A stretch of 64,000 nt of DNA from Carposina sasakii (taxonomy: Eukaryota; Arthropoda; Insecta; Lepidoptera; Carposinidae), in assembly GCA_014607495.2 (NCBI GenBank), contig CP053167.1, forward strand, positions 2,170,001-2,234,000, read 5' to 3'. A model generated the notes under the pieces. The model did not search any database. It worked only from the letters and a program-made list of their open reading frames with translations, and was not told the origin of the DNA. Positions 10,632 to 21,230 of this stretch are shown in pieces. The stretch's first letter is position 1; each line of letters begins with the position of its first letter. A program made the position numbers and the translations under genes.

Positions 10632-12115
10632 GTACTCTGCAAAAACCTTGCCAGAAAAACCAGTGTCAACACAACAAAAAGAGTGTGTACAAATGTGCAA
10701 CGTTGACTTCTAATGATGTTTTTTATTTCCACAAAAAGTTTTACCGTAATCCTGACAAGATAAGTCAAGATAATTATATTTTACAAAATATGCTATTGGC
10801 TCCTGTTAAAAGAAAACGCCCTAGAAATAACAGTCGAAATGGACGCGCTTTCTCAAAGCAGTATTTTGTTACTAAGCACAGTAGTAAAGAAAAAGTTCCT
10901 GTCTGCCTCGCTGCGTTTTGTGGCATTTTAAAAATCAAACAAGGCCGTATTAAAGGCGTTTCCAATCGATACGCAGCGACAGGAGAAACAGCTTTCGAAA
11001 AGCGTGGAGGAGACCGTAAATGTCATGCTTATCGTCTAAGAGAGAACCTGTACAGAATTTCATAAAAAAATTTCTGCCATTAGATAGTCACTATTGCAGA
11101 GGCAAAGTTAAACAAAGAATATATCTGGATCCCAGTCTAAATATATGTAAACTATACAGGATGTATGAAGACGAATCGATGCCGGGATATTCAGTGACTA
11201 AAAGTTTTTTTAGGAAGGTATTCAATACCTCTTTTAATATTGGATTTGGGTCTCCGCGCCAAGACGTCTGTTCAGACTGTTTGCAGTTGCTAGAAAAGCT
11301 AAAAATAACTCAAAACGAAAGTGAAAAACAGAGTTTGCGAACACAAAATAGAATACACAAAATAAGGGCAAAATGCTTCTTTGAGAAATTAAAGGAAGAT
11401 GATCCAGAACTGCTCATTTTGTCCTTTGACTGCCAGAAAAATTTACCTCTACCAAAAGTACCCGACCAGTCGGCGTATTATTCGCGACAACTGTACATTT
11501 ATAATTTTACAATTGTTGAGGGAAATTCTCACGCAAGTCTGACTAAAGATAATGTTTTTTCGTATATATGGACTGAAGACATGGCAGCCAAGGGTTATAA
11601 TGAAATATCGTCTTGTTTATATCACTGCCTGAACCGAGTAAACCTTGATGGCAAAAAGAAGATAAGGCTTGTTGCTGACGGTTGCGGCGGCCAAAATAAG
11701 AATTCGATATTGCTGGGAATGGTTGCTAAATGGCTGCATGAAACAACACAAAACATAGAAGAAGTAGAAATAGTATATCCTGTCACTGGACACAGTTTCA
11801 TCCCACCCGATCGGGTATTTGCTTTTGTGGAAAAACAAATAAAACGACTAGAAACTATATCTAACCCTCAGACCTATATTGATATCATGAGATCTAATGC
11901 GACTATCCGGCGTTTAGTCACTGAGGTACCAATTTTTGATTGGAAGACTACATGCAAAGATGTGTTAAAAACCACTCAAACGTTGCACTTTCAAATAAGT
12001 AAAACGAAGCGTATTATCTTAAATAGAACAGGTCGTCGGCAAATCTTAGTTCGAGGAGAAATATCATACAGAAATAACATATGCAATCCACTGAGCATAA
12101 CTAAACGTGGGAAAC
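10632..12115 (+). pseudogene. Gene A, 5' part: RNase H-like transposase-family protein, frameshifted and interrupted
   Basis: An acceptor precedes 10632. The first frame holds a Cys-rich start (KPCQKNQCQHN) and runs to 11065. It shifts by one near 11040-11060, and coding then continues from SKREPVQNFIKKFLPLDSHY. Core motifs are CSDCLQL, then LSFDCQKNL, VADGCGGQNKN and GHSFIPPD, whose Asp residues form a plausible catalytic triad. The frame reads to KRGKH at 12115, where element B sits. The true continuation is at 20349-20613. The family is common in arthropod genomes as uncharacterised proteins; transposase activity is inferred from its place inside a TIR element. N-terminal exons may lie upstream. 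Confidence 0.65.
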
Positions 12116-12587
12116 ATATCGACGGTGGAAAGGCAAAACGAATGAAACGCCACTTTGGTCGAAAATGAGTTTTATATGCAGTTCGATAGAGTTTTGGATT
12201 CTCTATCGATCTGTCTAGGTTAGAAGTCATTCTGACGCATTTTTTGGCGTTTCATTTAAGGTATAAAAGGGGGTATTTCAAAAATACCCTCCCCTTAAAC
12301 GACCGTTTTTCGATACTTTTTTTTAACAATGTCACTAAATTGATATGAAAATATTGAAGGTGCCTTTTAAATTACTGACCAAACTTATTTTTTACGAAGA
12401 TGTCACATCATGCAATTTGCTCTTCCAAATAATTTTTTAATTTGGTCTTTCAATACTTTTTCCCCGCTAAGTTATATTTTGACATGTCGTAACACGTTTT
12501 CTTCCTCGAGAGTAAAGTAACAGCTACGGCGTTTCAGTTGTTATTCCTATCGTACTTTTTAATTAAGATGTCGTATCAGTTACTTAA
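12116..12587. other. Left non-coding end of element B
   Basis: TIR and subterminal TGGCGTTTCA-type copies at about 12244 and 12526; no coding seen. The piggyBac target TTAA is at 12584-12587. Confidence 0.55.
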
Positions 12588-15102
12588 CACCCTCAGCGCC
12601 AAGCATCAATCGCCTAGAAATCAATTTTTAGCAATATTTTTTTTTTGCGTTATTATCCTTTTAAATGTTATTTTATTGATGTATTTTTAGAATTGACCAT
12701 CTACCTTTTCGTTTTTCAGGCTTTCAGGAGTGTGTGCAAAAATGATACACTGGCCCACGAGATATTTTTCTATATCGAGATATCTCGTGGGCCATGTGTA
12801 TCAATTTTGCACACATATTATTTTTTAGTTTATTAACTTTATTTATCTTTCTTTTCAGATTTATGACGGAGAAACTATAAAAGGAACTTTAAGAAAACAT
12901 CTGTTGTTATGTTTTCCTAAAGTTCCATATTTTTTTGTTTTAGGATATTTAGTGAAAAGTGTAAAATTCAGTGAAAAATGAACTACGATAGTGACGACTC
13001 TTTGTCGGATCCGGACTATGATCCAAGTGACGCGACGACCAGTTCTGAAAGTGACAGTGCTAATGAAGTGTGGAATCCTCCAGTATCTTCTAGAAGAACA
13101 TCAACCTTTTCTGAAAGTGGATTGCCTCCTTTACCTGAGGTGGAAAGGCCGATAGCTAGAAGGAGTGCTAATAGACACTTTGACACTCCTAATACTCGTA
13201 TACCTAGTACATCTGCTAGTGAGACTACACCAAGTCTCTCTGGTACAACGTCGGCTGAAATCAGTGAAGCGGAATGGGTAAAACAGAAATTGGATTCCAT
13301 GGAGTGGGGCATGCCTACTCTAGAAGGGCCACCGCGTATAGAGTATACGGGACCAGTTTCTGGCCTAAAAGATATATACGCTGGTATTTTATCTCATGCG
13401 TCACCAATAGACTTTTTCGACCTTTTCATGACTCACAATATTATCCAGCACATTGTTGACCAAACGAATTTATACGCCACTCAGCATCTGCTGTCATCAG
13501 ATATTTCTTCCGGATCTAGAACACATGCTTGGGTTCCAGTAACTCTTGATGAAATGACAAAATTTATAGCTCTCATAGGTTGGATGGGATTGGTAAAGTT
13601 ACCATCGATCAAAGACTACTGGAGGGCGAACAAACTGTACAATATTCCATTAGCCCGAACGGTAATGCCTAGAAACAGGTTTGAGTTAATTCTCAAATTT
13701 ATCCACTTCTCCGATAATGCAGTTGCTGACACAGAAGATAGACTTTACAAATTGAGAGATGTCCTGGATAAGTTTGTAAACAACTACAAGAGCGTATATA
13801 CACCGGGAGAAAAAATATGTGTGGATGAATCCCTAATACCCTGGCGTGGTAGGCTGATATTCAGGCAATACATACCCAACAAAAGTGCAAAGTATGGCAT
13901 CAAAGTTTTTAAACTTTGTACCCAAAAAGGATACACTTGGAATTTAGCCGTTTATTGTGGGAAATCTAGGAACCCCGAATCTGAAGTCTCAGAAAAAACA
14001 GTTATGTCTTTAGCGGATGGTTTATTCGAAGAAGGACGAACGATGTATACCGACAATTATTATACAAGTGTTCCCCTTGCCTTGCGTTTACGTAAGAGAA
14101 AAACTCATCTTGTCGGCACCCTAAGGGCAAACAGAAAATATCTGCCAAAAGAGGTCATACACGCTAAATTGAAAAAAGGGGAAATAGCTGCAAAGCAAAG
14201 CAGTGATGGCATAGTAACTCTAAACTGGCGCGACAAAAGAGACGTTAGAATGCTCACCACAAAAACGTCAGCACTGGAGATGGTAACGTACAACAGCCGA
14301 CGTCCCAATGAATTACGTACAAAACCTAAGTGCATTGCGGACTACAATGACGGCAAATCTTCAATAGATATAAGTGATCAAATGGCGACTTATGGATCAG
14401 CTCTTAGACGCTGTACCAAATGGTACCGCAAATTGGCTTTTGAGATCATTTGGGGGACCAGTGTAGTGAATGCTCACTTCCTTTATAATGAATATTCATA
14501 CAACAAAAAGTTAACTATCATTGAATTTCGTGAGCAAGTAATCACATCACTATTGGAGCGAAATTCTTCAATGAACGAATCCGGTCCTTCACGATCTAGA
14601 CCTGAACAAAAACACCATTTGATCCAAAAAACTACAGACAACAAGAAGATTCGAGGTCGTTGTGTAGAGTGCTATAAAATGTATGGCAGAAAAGGGATAC
14701 AAGTTGATGGAAAAACAAAGAGAGCACCTCAAATTTACAGTTTTTGCTCAGTTTGTCAAATTTATTTATGCCGCCCATGCTTCAATAAAACACATTAGAT
14801 TTTCTTTTGCTTCCTTTTTGATTGTATTTTTTAAAAAATAAATGTGTAAAAATAACATAAGACTTTTTTTTTAACCCAAAATTTTGTAAAGTAATAATAT
14901 CTGAACCGTACATCATAACCCCAACCCAAATATACCATTTCATTCGTTCAGGCCAGAGGATTCTGTTTCCCGTACAAAAAGTACGTAAACCGTGTGCATT
15001 AATGATACACAATGTTTTAAAAGGAACGTATCGTGTGTATCATTTTTGCACACACTTGTCGTGACAAGTGTGTGCAAAAATGATACACTGGCGCTGAGGG
15101 TG
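12588..15102 (+). mobile_element. Complete piggyBac-like transposon 1, 2.5 kb
   Basis: TTAA occurs at 12584-12587 and 15103-15106. The TIR is CACCCTCAGCGCCA at both ends in inverted orientation. Subterminal inverted copies of GTGTGCAAAAATGATACACT lie at about 12731-12815 and 15020-15090, each arranged as a palindrome. A hairpin made from AAGGAACTTTAAGAAAACAT and its near-complement lies at 12880-12926, upstream of the gene. The transposase is open, so this is the best candidate for a recently active element in the window. Confidence 0.93.
12978..14798 (+). CDS. piggyBac transposase, intact, 606 aa
   Basis: Cuts and pastes its own element at TTAA sites (family knowledge). ATG 12978 follows GTGAAAA. 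The first ~90 residues are acidic and Ser-rich. The DDE core includes ICVDESLIPWRGR (Asp at about residue 283), MYTDNYYTSVPL (Asp at about 359) and SIDISDQMATYG (Asp at about 464/467), matching the family triad in order. The C-terminus (RGRCVECYKMYG ... CSVCQIYLCRPCF) is a Cys-rich zinc-binding domain of the type that binds piggyBac ends. Length fits the family (about 590-620). No stops or frameshifts. It lies between the TIRs of its own element, inside element B and unrelated to gene B. Confidence 0.95.
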   Translation: MNYDSDDSLSDPDYDPSDATTSSESDSANEVWNPPVSSRRTSTFSESGLPPLPEVERPIARRSANRHFDTPNTRIPSTSASETTPSLSGTTSAEISEAEWVKQKLDSMEWGMPTLEGPPRIEYTGPVSGLKDIYAGILSHASPIDFFDLFMTHNIIQHIVDQTNLYATQHLLSSDISSGSRTHAWVPVTLDEMTKFIALIGWMGLVKLPSIKDYWRANKLYNIPLARTVMPRNRFELILKFIHFSDNAVADTEDRLYKLRDVLDKFVNNYKSVYTPGEKICVDESLIPWRGRLIFRQYIPNKSAKYGIKVFKLCTQKGYTWNLAVYCGKSRNPESEVSEKTVMSLADGLFEEGRTMYTDNYYTSVPLALRLRKRKTHLVGTLRANRKYLPKEVIHAKLKKGEIAAKQSSDGIVTLNWRDKRDVRMLTTKTSALEMVTYNSRRPNELRTKPKCIADYNDGKSSIDISDQMATYGSALRRCTKWYRKLAFEIIWGTSVVNAHFLYNEYSYNKKLTIIEFREQVITSLLERNSSMNESGPSRSRPEQKHHLIQKTTDNKKIRGRCVECYKMYGRKGIQVDGKTKRAPQIYSFCSVCQIYLCRPCFNKTH

Positions 15103-15106
15103 TTAA

Positions 15107-16284
15107 ATACAGTTACAGAAATAATTTTGACACAGGCAAATAATTTGTTTTTCCCTTCTTAATTTTAAGTAAAGTTGGCGTTTCATGCATGTATTTTTAA
15201 AATGGTACTCCGTAATTGTGTGATAACAGGTTAGAAATACATTACTTTCGTCACATCAAAGCTGTCAGTCACCTGTTACTATTACTACGCTACAGGTGGT
15301 TTTGTCCTTGTAATAACTTCATTCCGGTAAGTTTTCTTAATTTTGTATGAATGTAAATATTGATAATTGTTGTATGCGTGTATTAATGTGTGTAGGTATA
15401 ATTTAAACAATAATTTTTAACAAATACAATTAATGTCAACAATTAGGTATTGTTAGTGTTGGAAAGTGACGTATTTAGTATAAAAACGCAAATAATTAAA
15501 GATAGTGTTCATTTAACTAACTTTCAAATAAAGTAGGTACCTAGTTTCGTTAATTGTATGTCTGTACACGTCCCCGCGACTCAGGTTCATTTAACTAACT
15601 TTCAAATAAAGTAGGTACCTAGTTTCGTTAATTGTATGTCTGTACACGTCCCCGCGACTCAGGATTAAATTTGATCTTAATGCTATTATAATAGTTGTAT
15701 TTTTTAAAGTAAATAAGATACCTACATAAACTAATTTGTTATTGTCAATAGTTTATAGTAAGTTGTTGTACACCGCATTAAGGAATTAAGTTTAGGTACC
15801 CACTGCTTTAAGATTGGTTGTTAAGAAAAACCAATAAACGAATTATAGGATTTTTTTGTAGGTTTAGTCTAATAATTTATTATATTTCAGTGAAACTTAG
15901 TATAAGTTTTACAGAAATATAATGATATTAAGCAGTTTTTTTTTAAGTTATCTACTTATACCTACTTAATAATTAAGTATACATTAGTATACGTAATTGC
16001 TTGCTGCAAGTGTACCTACATCATTTTATAACTATGATAGTTTTAAAAGTCTAACTAGTTTTCTAGGTGCTTATATAATAAAAAGTGAGTGAAGTTACGT
16101 ACCTAGTCATCGTCTACATAATTTCACTCATTATCAATCATACTTCACATAGGTAGGTATATTTGTATGTTCGTGTTGTCTGTGCATGTTAGTATGTATG
16201 TGTGTGTGTTTCTATAGAATGAGGGTGTGTATTAATGAGTGTACATAATTATGCATGCTTATTAACTCTTTTTTTTTCAGGACA
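15107..16284. other. 5' non-coding region of gene B with 78-bp tandem duplication
   Basis: 15507-15584 and 15585-15662 are perfect adjacent direct repeats of 78 bp beginning GTTCATTTAACTAACTTTC. Elsewhere the region is AT-rich with many TAGGTACC-like words. It ends in CTTTTTTTTTCAG at 16266-16280, a strong splice acceptor four bases before the gene B ATG, so an upstream non-coding exon is likely. Confidence 0.65.
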
Positions 16285-18846
16285 ATGGACGATTCACGGA
16301 AATCTCTTGCAAGATCAATACCGGTTTTTGCCTCTCGGTATCGTGCTAGTATTGCAGGCATTAAAAAAAGGTTAAATTTTGACATTGAAGAGTCCGAAAC
16401 AAGTACCGATTCCGATAATAATAGCAGAATACAAAGCTCTCTTAAAGAAAACTCTACACTACAATGTAACCAGCAAAAAAAAGATGAAAAGAGAAGTTCA
16501 TCCCTAAAAGCCGTACACACACTAGATACAGACTGTGGTGAGCTCACAAGGGTTGTACAGATACCAGATGACGATAGGAGTGAACGCCCAAGGGCTATAA
16601 AAGAACCAGATGAAAACCAAACTGAACACCCACACGACTTACTCAAGACAGCCTTATCAAATTCACAGATTCAATTTGAAAATACATTGCTCCTCGAAGA
16701 CTTAGAGAAAATGGACACCTTGGGCCCACTCTCACCACGTGCCCAAAAAATAGAAGATATAATTGCAAACCTTGACATGCCCGAAGAAAACGTCCCCTTG
16801 ACTGATTTAACGACAGTTACACAAATGACAAACGAAATAAATACCTCATTACTAAAACCTGACACACTCGTACCTGTAGAATCAACAAGTAACAGTAACT
16901 CTATTCCAAATAAAACAAAAACGGCTTCTGTTAATAAACGTAGCAAAAAAGTATTCCTTGATTTTTTATCAGAAGACGAGGAAGATTTTCAGTGGAGTTC
17001 TTCATCTTGGACAATTTCGGAAAATGAAAGTGAAATGGAGTCTGATGCTAAAAAGAAAAAGAGAAAGAAACGCCGGACTGAAAATGATGATGGTAAAGTA
17101 GGAGAGAAAGGGATGCGTAAGGAAAGACCACCGAACAAGAGGAAAGAAATGAAAAAGTTGAAAGGACAAGGAAAGGAATATAGGACAAAATCTGGAAAGA
17201 CCGTTCAAGAAAAAAAAATGTTAGACAACCCCTGTACGGAGGGGAAATGTAAATTTAATTGCTTTACAATAACTGATGAAAGAAGGATGAATATATTTAG
17301 CCATTTTTGGAATTTAGACAGCACAAGACGTAAAGACTGGCTAGCAGCAATGACAAAAAGGGAGCCTATAAAAAGGAAGAGAGCGAAGAATAGTTCGGTA
17401 AGAAATAATACATTTTCTTATTTTATTAACAGTGGCGAAGGGCGTGAGCAGGTTTGTCAAAAGTTTCTTCTGGCAACTTTAAATATTACACAAACTTATG
17501 TTTTTTATACTGTAAGTAATTCCGAATTCGGTTCAGCGAAACCTGACTTAAGAGGTAAACGTATCCCACTCAATAAAACGAAAGATGAACACTTAAATGC
17601 AGCCCGAAATTATATTAAAAATCTACCTGCTTTGCCCTCTCACTATTCTAGAAAAGACAGTACACGTTTATATTTGCCTACTGAGTTTAAAAGTCTGTCA
17701 CATCTGTATTACATTTATAAGGAAAGTTTGTCATCACAAGGAAGAGATCCGATAGGGGAAAAGGTATTTATAAATCTTTTTAAATCAGAGTTCAATATCA
17801 GTATCCACCACCCTAAAAAAGATAAATGTTTAAAGTGTATTTCTTTTAAAGATAAAAATGATGGTGAAATTGTAGAGCAGAAGACAGAACACGAAAAAGA
17901 TGTAAAAAATTCTTGCGAACGATTTAAAACACATAGGAAAATAACTACTAATAATTCTAATATTTTATGCGTATCATTTGATTTACAAAAGGTCCTAAAT
18001 ACGCCTTACGGAGAATCAATGCTACTTTATTATTCGCGGAAATACTCCGTTTATAATTTAACATTTTACGAAAATGGAACACGAAATGGGTATTGCTATA
18101 CGTGGGGAGAATCAGATGCAAAACGTGGATCCAATGAAATATGCACTATTCTTAATAAATACATACGTGAAGTTGATTCTCGCGGCTCTGTTACAACTTT
18201 GTTATTTTACTGTGACTCTTGCCCTGGTCAAAATAAAAATAAAATAGTTTTATCAGCTCTTCATACAATTCTTCAACAATGCGCTAACATAACTAAAATC
18301 CAGATTAACTTTTTACTACCAGGGCACACTTATATGCCAGCCGATAGTATTCACTCTGTTATAGAACGCAATGTAGCAAAAGGTAGCATTGTTTGGGCTC
18401 CATCTCAATGGGAAACAATATTTGCGATGGCTCGCAAATTTCCAAGGCCTTATAATGTAGATGTTTTGACCCACAAAGACTTTATTGATTGGTTTTCCTT
18501 TGGAGATAAGTATTTTAAGGGCAATTTAGTGGGCAAAATTAATAAAGTTCGCATCGCAACTTGCATAAAAAGTATTCCTAATACTATTTTCCTAAAATAT
18601 TCAATGGATCCAGAGGCTCCTACGGAAGAAATTCCTGTTGTAGCAAAATTAAGAACACCCCCACAAGATAGATTATACAAAGCAATGTTACCAATATCTA
18701 AAGCTAAATATCAAGACCTAATAAAATTATGTAATTCTAATGTTATACCACAAAGATTCCATTCTGAATATAAAAATCTCCCTTCTGGAACCACAAAAGA
18801 TGTTTTGGTAGATACTGATATTGAAGATGAAAACGTTGATGATTAA
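16285..18846 (+). CDS. Gene B: 853-aa RNase H-like transposase-family protein of element B, intact
   Basis: I chose ATG 16285 because a splice acceptor ends at 16280; an in-frame ATG at 16255 lies upstream of that acceptor. Residues 1-240 are acidic and low complexity; ~245-310 are Lys/Arg-rich (possible nuclear signal). A Cys cluster (C317, C322, C326) opens the conserved part. Then come LPSHYSRKDSTRLYLP, a DKCLKC pair, VSFDLQK (D566), YCDSCPGQNKNK (D644) and LLPGHTYMPAD (D687), a plausible DDD triad. The order matches gene A, so the two are paralogues. The acidic tail ends DIEDENVDD. As the only gene between element B's TIRs besides piggyBac, it is the likely transposase. Superfamily (Sola-like) is inference. 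Confidence 0.8.
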   Translation: MDDSRKSLARSIPVFASRYRASIAGIKKRLNFDIEESETSTDSDNNSRIQSSLKENSTLQCNQQKKDEKRSSSLKAVHTLDTDCGELTRVVQIPDDDRSERPRAIKEPDENQTEHPHDLLKTALSNSQIQFENTLLLEDLEKMDTLGPLSPRAQKIEDIIANLDMPEENVPLTDLTTVTQMTNEINTSLLKPDTLVPVESTSNSNSIPNKTKTASVNKRSKKVFLDFLSEDEEDFQWSSSSWTISENESEMESDAKKKKRKKRRTENDDGKVGEKGMRKERPPNKRKEMKKLKGQGKEYRTKSGKTVQEKKMLDNPCTEGKCKFNCFTITDERRMNIFSHFWNLDSTRRKDWLAAMTKREPIKRKRAKNSSVRNNTFSYFINSGEGREQVCQKFLLATLNITQTYVFYTVSNSEFGSAKPDLRGKRIPLNKTKDEHLNAARNYIKNLPALPSHYSRKDSTRLYLPTEFKSLSHLYYIYKESLSSQGRDPIGEKVFINLFKSEFNISIHHPKKDKCLKCISFKDKNDGEIVEQKTEHEKDVKNSCERFKTHRKITTNNSNILCVSFDLQKVLNTPYGESMLLYYSRKYSVYNLTFYENGTRNGYCYTWGESDAKRGSNEICTILNKYIREVDSRGSVTTLLFYCDSCPGQNKNKIVLSALHTILQQCANITKIQINFLLPGHTYMPADSIHSVIERNVAKGSIVWAPSQWETIFAMARKFPRPYNVDVLTHKDFIDWFSFGDKYFKGNLVGKINKVRIATCIKSIPNTIFLKYSMDPEAPTEEIPVVAKLRTPPQDRLYKAMLPISKAKYQDLIKLCNSNVIPQRFHSEYKNLPSGTTKDVLVDTDIEDENVDD

Positions 18847-20310
18847 TGTTAGTTCATTTGAATTGTTTTAAATCTTTACTTGTGATTAATGTTTTTATTT
18901 TGTATTACTATTATAAAAAATAGCCTTTCTAAGAAATTAAGTACCAAATTATGTATGTAAATTTAATACTTAGGTTACCCCTAAGAGCAGTCTCTTAGGG
19001 GTAACCTAACTATTAAATTTAAAAAATGCCTTTCTAAGAAATTAAGTACCCAATTCTGTATGTAAAATTAAAACTTAAGTTGTCCATAAGAGCAGTCTTT
19101 TAGGGGTAACCTAAGTATTAAATTTACATACATAGGTACTTATTTCTTAGAAAGGCATTTTTTAAATTTAATAGTTAGGTTACCCCTAAGAGACTGCTCT
19201 TAGAAGTATTAAATTATGTAATTAATTAAAAGTGCCATTAATTGATTATAAGACTGCTACAGAGACTAGATAATTTCCTTATTAAGATTTTAGTCACAAA
19301 ATTGATCTCGAATTGAAAGTACACATAAGTTCCTATTAGTTATAAGTTATAACACATTGAGGTTAAAATGTTCCTACACGTACCTATGTTATAAAAAATA
19401 TTTGATAACTGTATCTTTATTGCAACTCAATGAATGAATGTTTTAATTGTTTACTTAATTCTATACAACTTTTGTATGTTTTGTTTAATAAATAATTATT
19501 TTATTTTTGGTTGGAGCTAGAACCATTTGTTAAGTTTTTATTTTTATTATTTAAGCAAATAGTTATTCATAAGTACAAAGATTGTAAAAACGTTTGACCT
19601 ATTACTTTGCTGTAAGAGGTCCATTACCTATTAAGCGTAGGTACTTAATATTTTCACTGTGAAACTTTGTTAATTTGATACTATTTTCCATTAAAGATTC
19701 TGTTTTAATAATTATGTCAACTTTATTAAAATTGTCAATATCTAAACTACTAAAAAGTACTAACTAACTAAATAAAAAGTTTATAATAAATTAAATTGTC
19801 TATTCCTTTACCACGAGATCAACTTAAGCCCCTATCCGAGAAATGCACATCATGTAAACTACATAACCGCGTATGGTCATTAATTCATTTTAACGACCTA
19901 AAAATATAAGAGACATCACTCATAAAACATTCTTCCATTTTATTTTTGTTTCATCAAAGGGAAATAAAGCATTTTTCCTTCTACGCCTTTTTTTTCATTT
20001 GGCATTTAAACTAATTTCTCCCTCCTGTTTTTGTGGAGGTTTTGTGAATGAATTAATTTGTCCTACCAACTTTTTTTTATTGATGGTTTATGAAGTGTTT
20101 TTCCCAACTCACTCAAAATGTCAGAAACATGATACGCCACTTTTTTCTTGCCTTATTGACTTTAATTAATTTATATTGAATACAAAACAAAGAGCACATA
20201 AAACTTGATTTACTTATAAAATTTCAAAAAAATTGGTTAATAAACAAAGAAGTTATGATCATTTTTGTTAAAATTTAAACTTTAAACAGCTCTCCTGAAC
20301 AATTAGCCAA
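18847..20310. repeat. 3' non-coding region of element B with foldback repeats
   Basis: 18918-19205 contains three copies of CCTTTCTAAGAAATTAAGTA: two direct (18922 and 19027) and one inverted near 19134-19156. A perfect stem-loop lies at 18973-19006 (GGTTACCCCTAAGAG, loop CAGT, complement). The rest, to the right TIR, is AT-rich, with a TIR-like ATACGCCACTTTT at about 20133. No coding seen. Confidence 0.6.
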
Positions 20311-20348
20311 ATGGCGTATCATTCGTTTTGCCTTTCCACCGTCGATAT

Positions 20349-20613
20349 ATCCGGAATCCAACCAAACATAATAGAAGCACGATTTAATGTTAAAACTGAA
20401 AAACTAACAGATGTTAAAAAACTACCCGAAAAACATTTTGGTGAAGCTTGGAGTGACTTGCCTGATTTACAATACTACAAAACTGTACTGGCTCATAACG
20501 AAAACTTGCCGGAACAACAAGAAGATGAAGATGATCCTGAGTACTTGCCAGAAGAAATTTTGGTTTTTTTTAACGTATTAATCGTTATCGTTTACTGGAT
20601 CAGGGTTTACTGA
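20349..20613 (+). pseudogene. Gene A, 3' part (C-terminus separated by element B)
   Basis: Across one ATAT target copy, the codons ending KRGKH at 12115 run in frame into ISGIQPNIIEARF and then TDVKKLPEKHFGEAWSDLPD, a C-terminal pattern I associate with this family, ending at TGA 20611-20613. The 20311-20344 stretch that opens this frame on the plus strand is the inverted terminal repeat of element B, not gene A. An acidic tail (EDEDDPEYLPEE) precedes a hydrophobic end. Confidence 0.6.
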
Positions 20614-21230
20614 ATTTTCGCCTTCGGATTATAATAAATGTACCTATTATATAATTTGATATTGATATGATTGTAAGACTTTACAATGTTAGTACCTAAC
20701 TACGTAGGAAGAAATATAATGTACTTATAAGTAAAGAATTCTTGTGGCATTTTTATTGTTGAACCTTTCTTTTCTAATAGCTGATAAGCATACAATCATA
20801 ATGACAATACCTATTTAAATCGGTTTATGACTTTGAACCGAAATAAATAAAAAATATGCGTGTTTCTTTTATTCCTAAGATTCAAAACCTAAATACGTCC
20901 CTTTATTACTCAATTACATCGAACCGGCCTAAGTCACATTGTATTTCTTCAGATTCGCTTAAGTCCAATAACAGTTGCTTTCAAACAAGCTTAAATCCAC
21001 ATAGTTTCCATCAAAAGTGCTTAAGTCCAAAATAAAAACCGGTTTAATTTAAAATCTGACGGTTGTTTCACCCATTTTTTTGACAATGTTGCCAGTAGAC
21101 ATTATTATGAGAGTGTTGGTAGTATTGCTCAGTATTCAAGACTCATGGATAAAGCAAACAGAAACAAACGCGTTTTCCCAGAAGTTGTTTATGCGTGACT
21201 TAGGTGCGTTTGATATGTATCGACACATAT
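20614..21230. other. Right non-coding end of element A
   Basis: Holds four CTTAAGTCC-like sites (20928-21025) and the right TIR to 21226, then ATAT. No gene seen. Confidence 0.6.

Larger units (their letters stand above)
12120..20344 (+). mobile_element. Element B: second DNA transposon of the same family, nested in gene A
   Basis: The left TIR CGACGGTGGAAAGGCAAAAC at 12120 is repeated as its complement ending at 20344. The match extends ~35 bp with about one mismatch. The flanking ATAT (12116-12119 and 20345-20348) is palindromic, so the exact edge could shift (TCGA is an alternative). Excision restores gene A's frame either way. The internal motif TGGCGTTTCA or its complement recurs near 12145, 12244, 12526, 15176, 20133 and 20311. 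The cargo is gene B plus a piggyBac inserted at a TTAA. Without piggyBac it is about 5.7 kb. Confidence 0.75.
10023..21226 (+). mobile_element. Element A: large DNA transposon (DDE family resembling Sola), 11.2 kb with nested insertions
   Basis: TIRs start GTGTCGATACATATCAAACG on the left (10023) and its complement on the right (ending 21226), flanked by ATAT at 10019-10022 and 21227-21230. Removing the element plus one ATAT restores the hAT frame. The TIR-internal motif CTTAAGTCC recurs near both ends (about 10047, 10131, 20928, 20957, 20990, 21020, 21190), as expected of binding sites. The cargo is gene A, split by element B. Without element B and its target copy it would be ~3.0 kb. I recall Sola elements making 4-bp target duplications, but the superfamily assignment is inference. 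Confidence 0.75.

Noticed and set aside
20311..20613. 100-codon frame taken as a separate gene
   Set aside because: The first ~35 bases are element B's TIR and the rest is gene A's C-terminus, split by the insertion.
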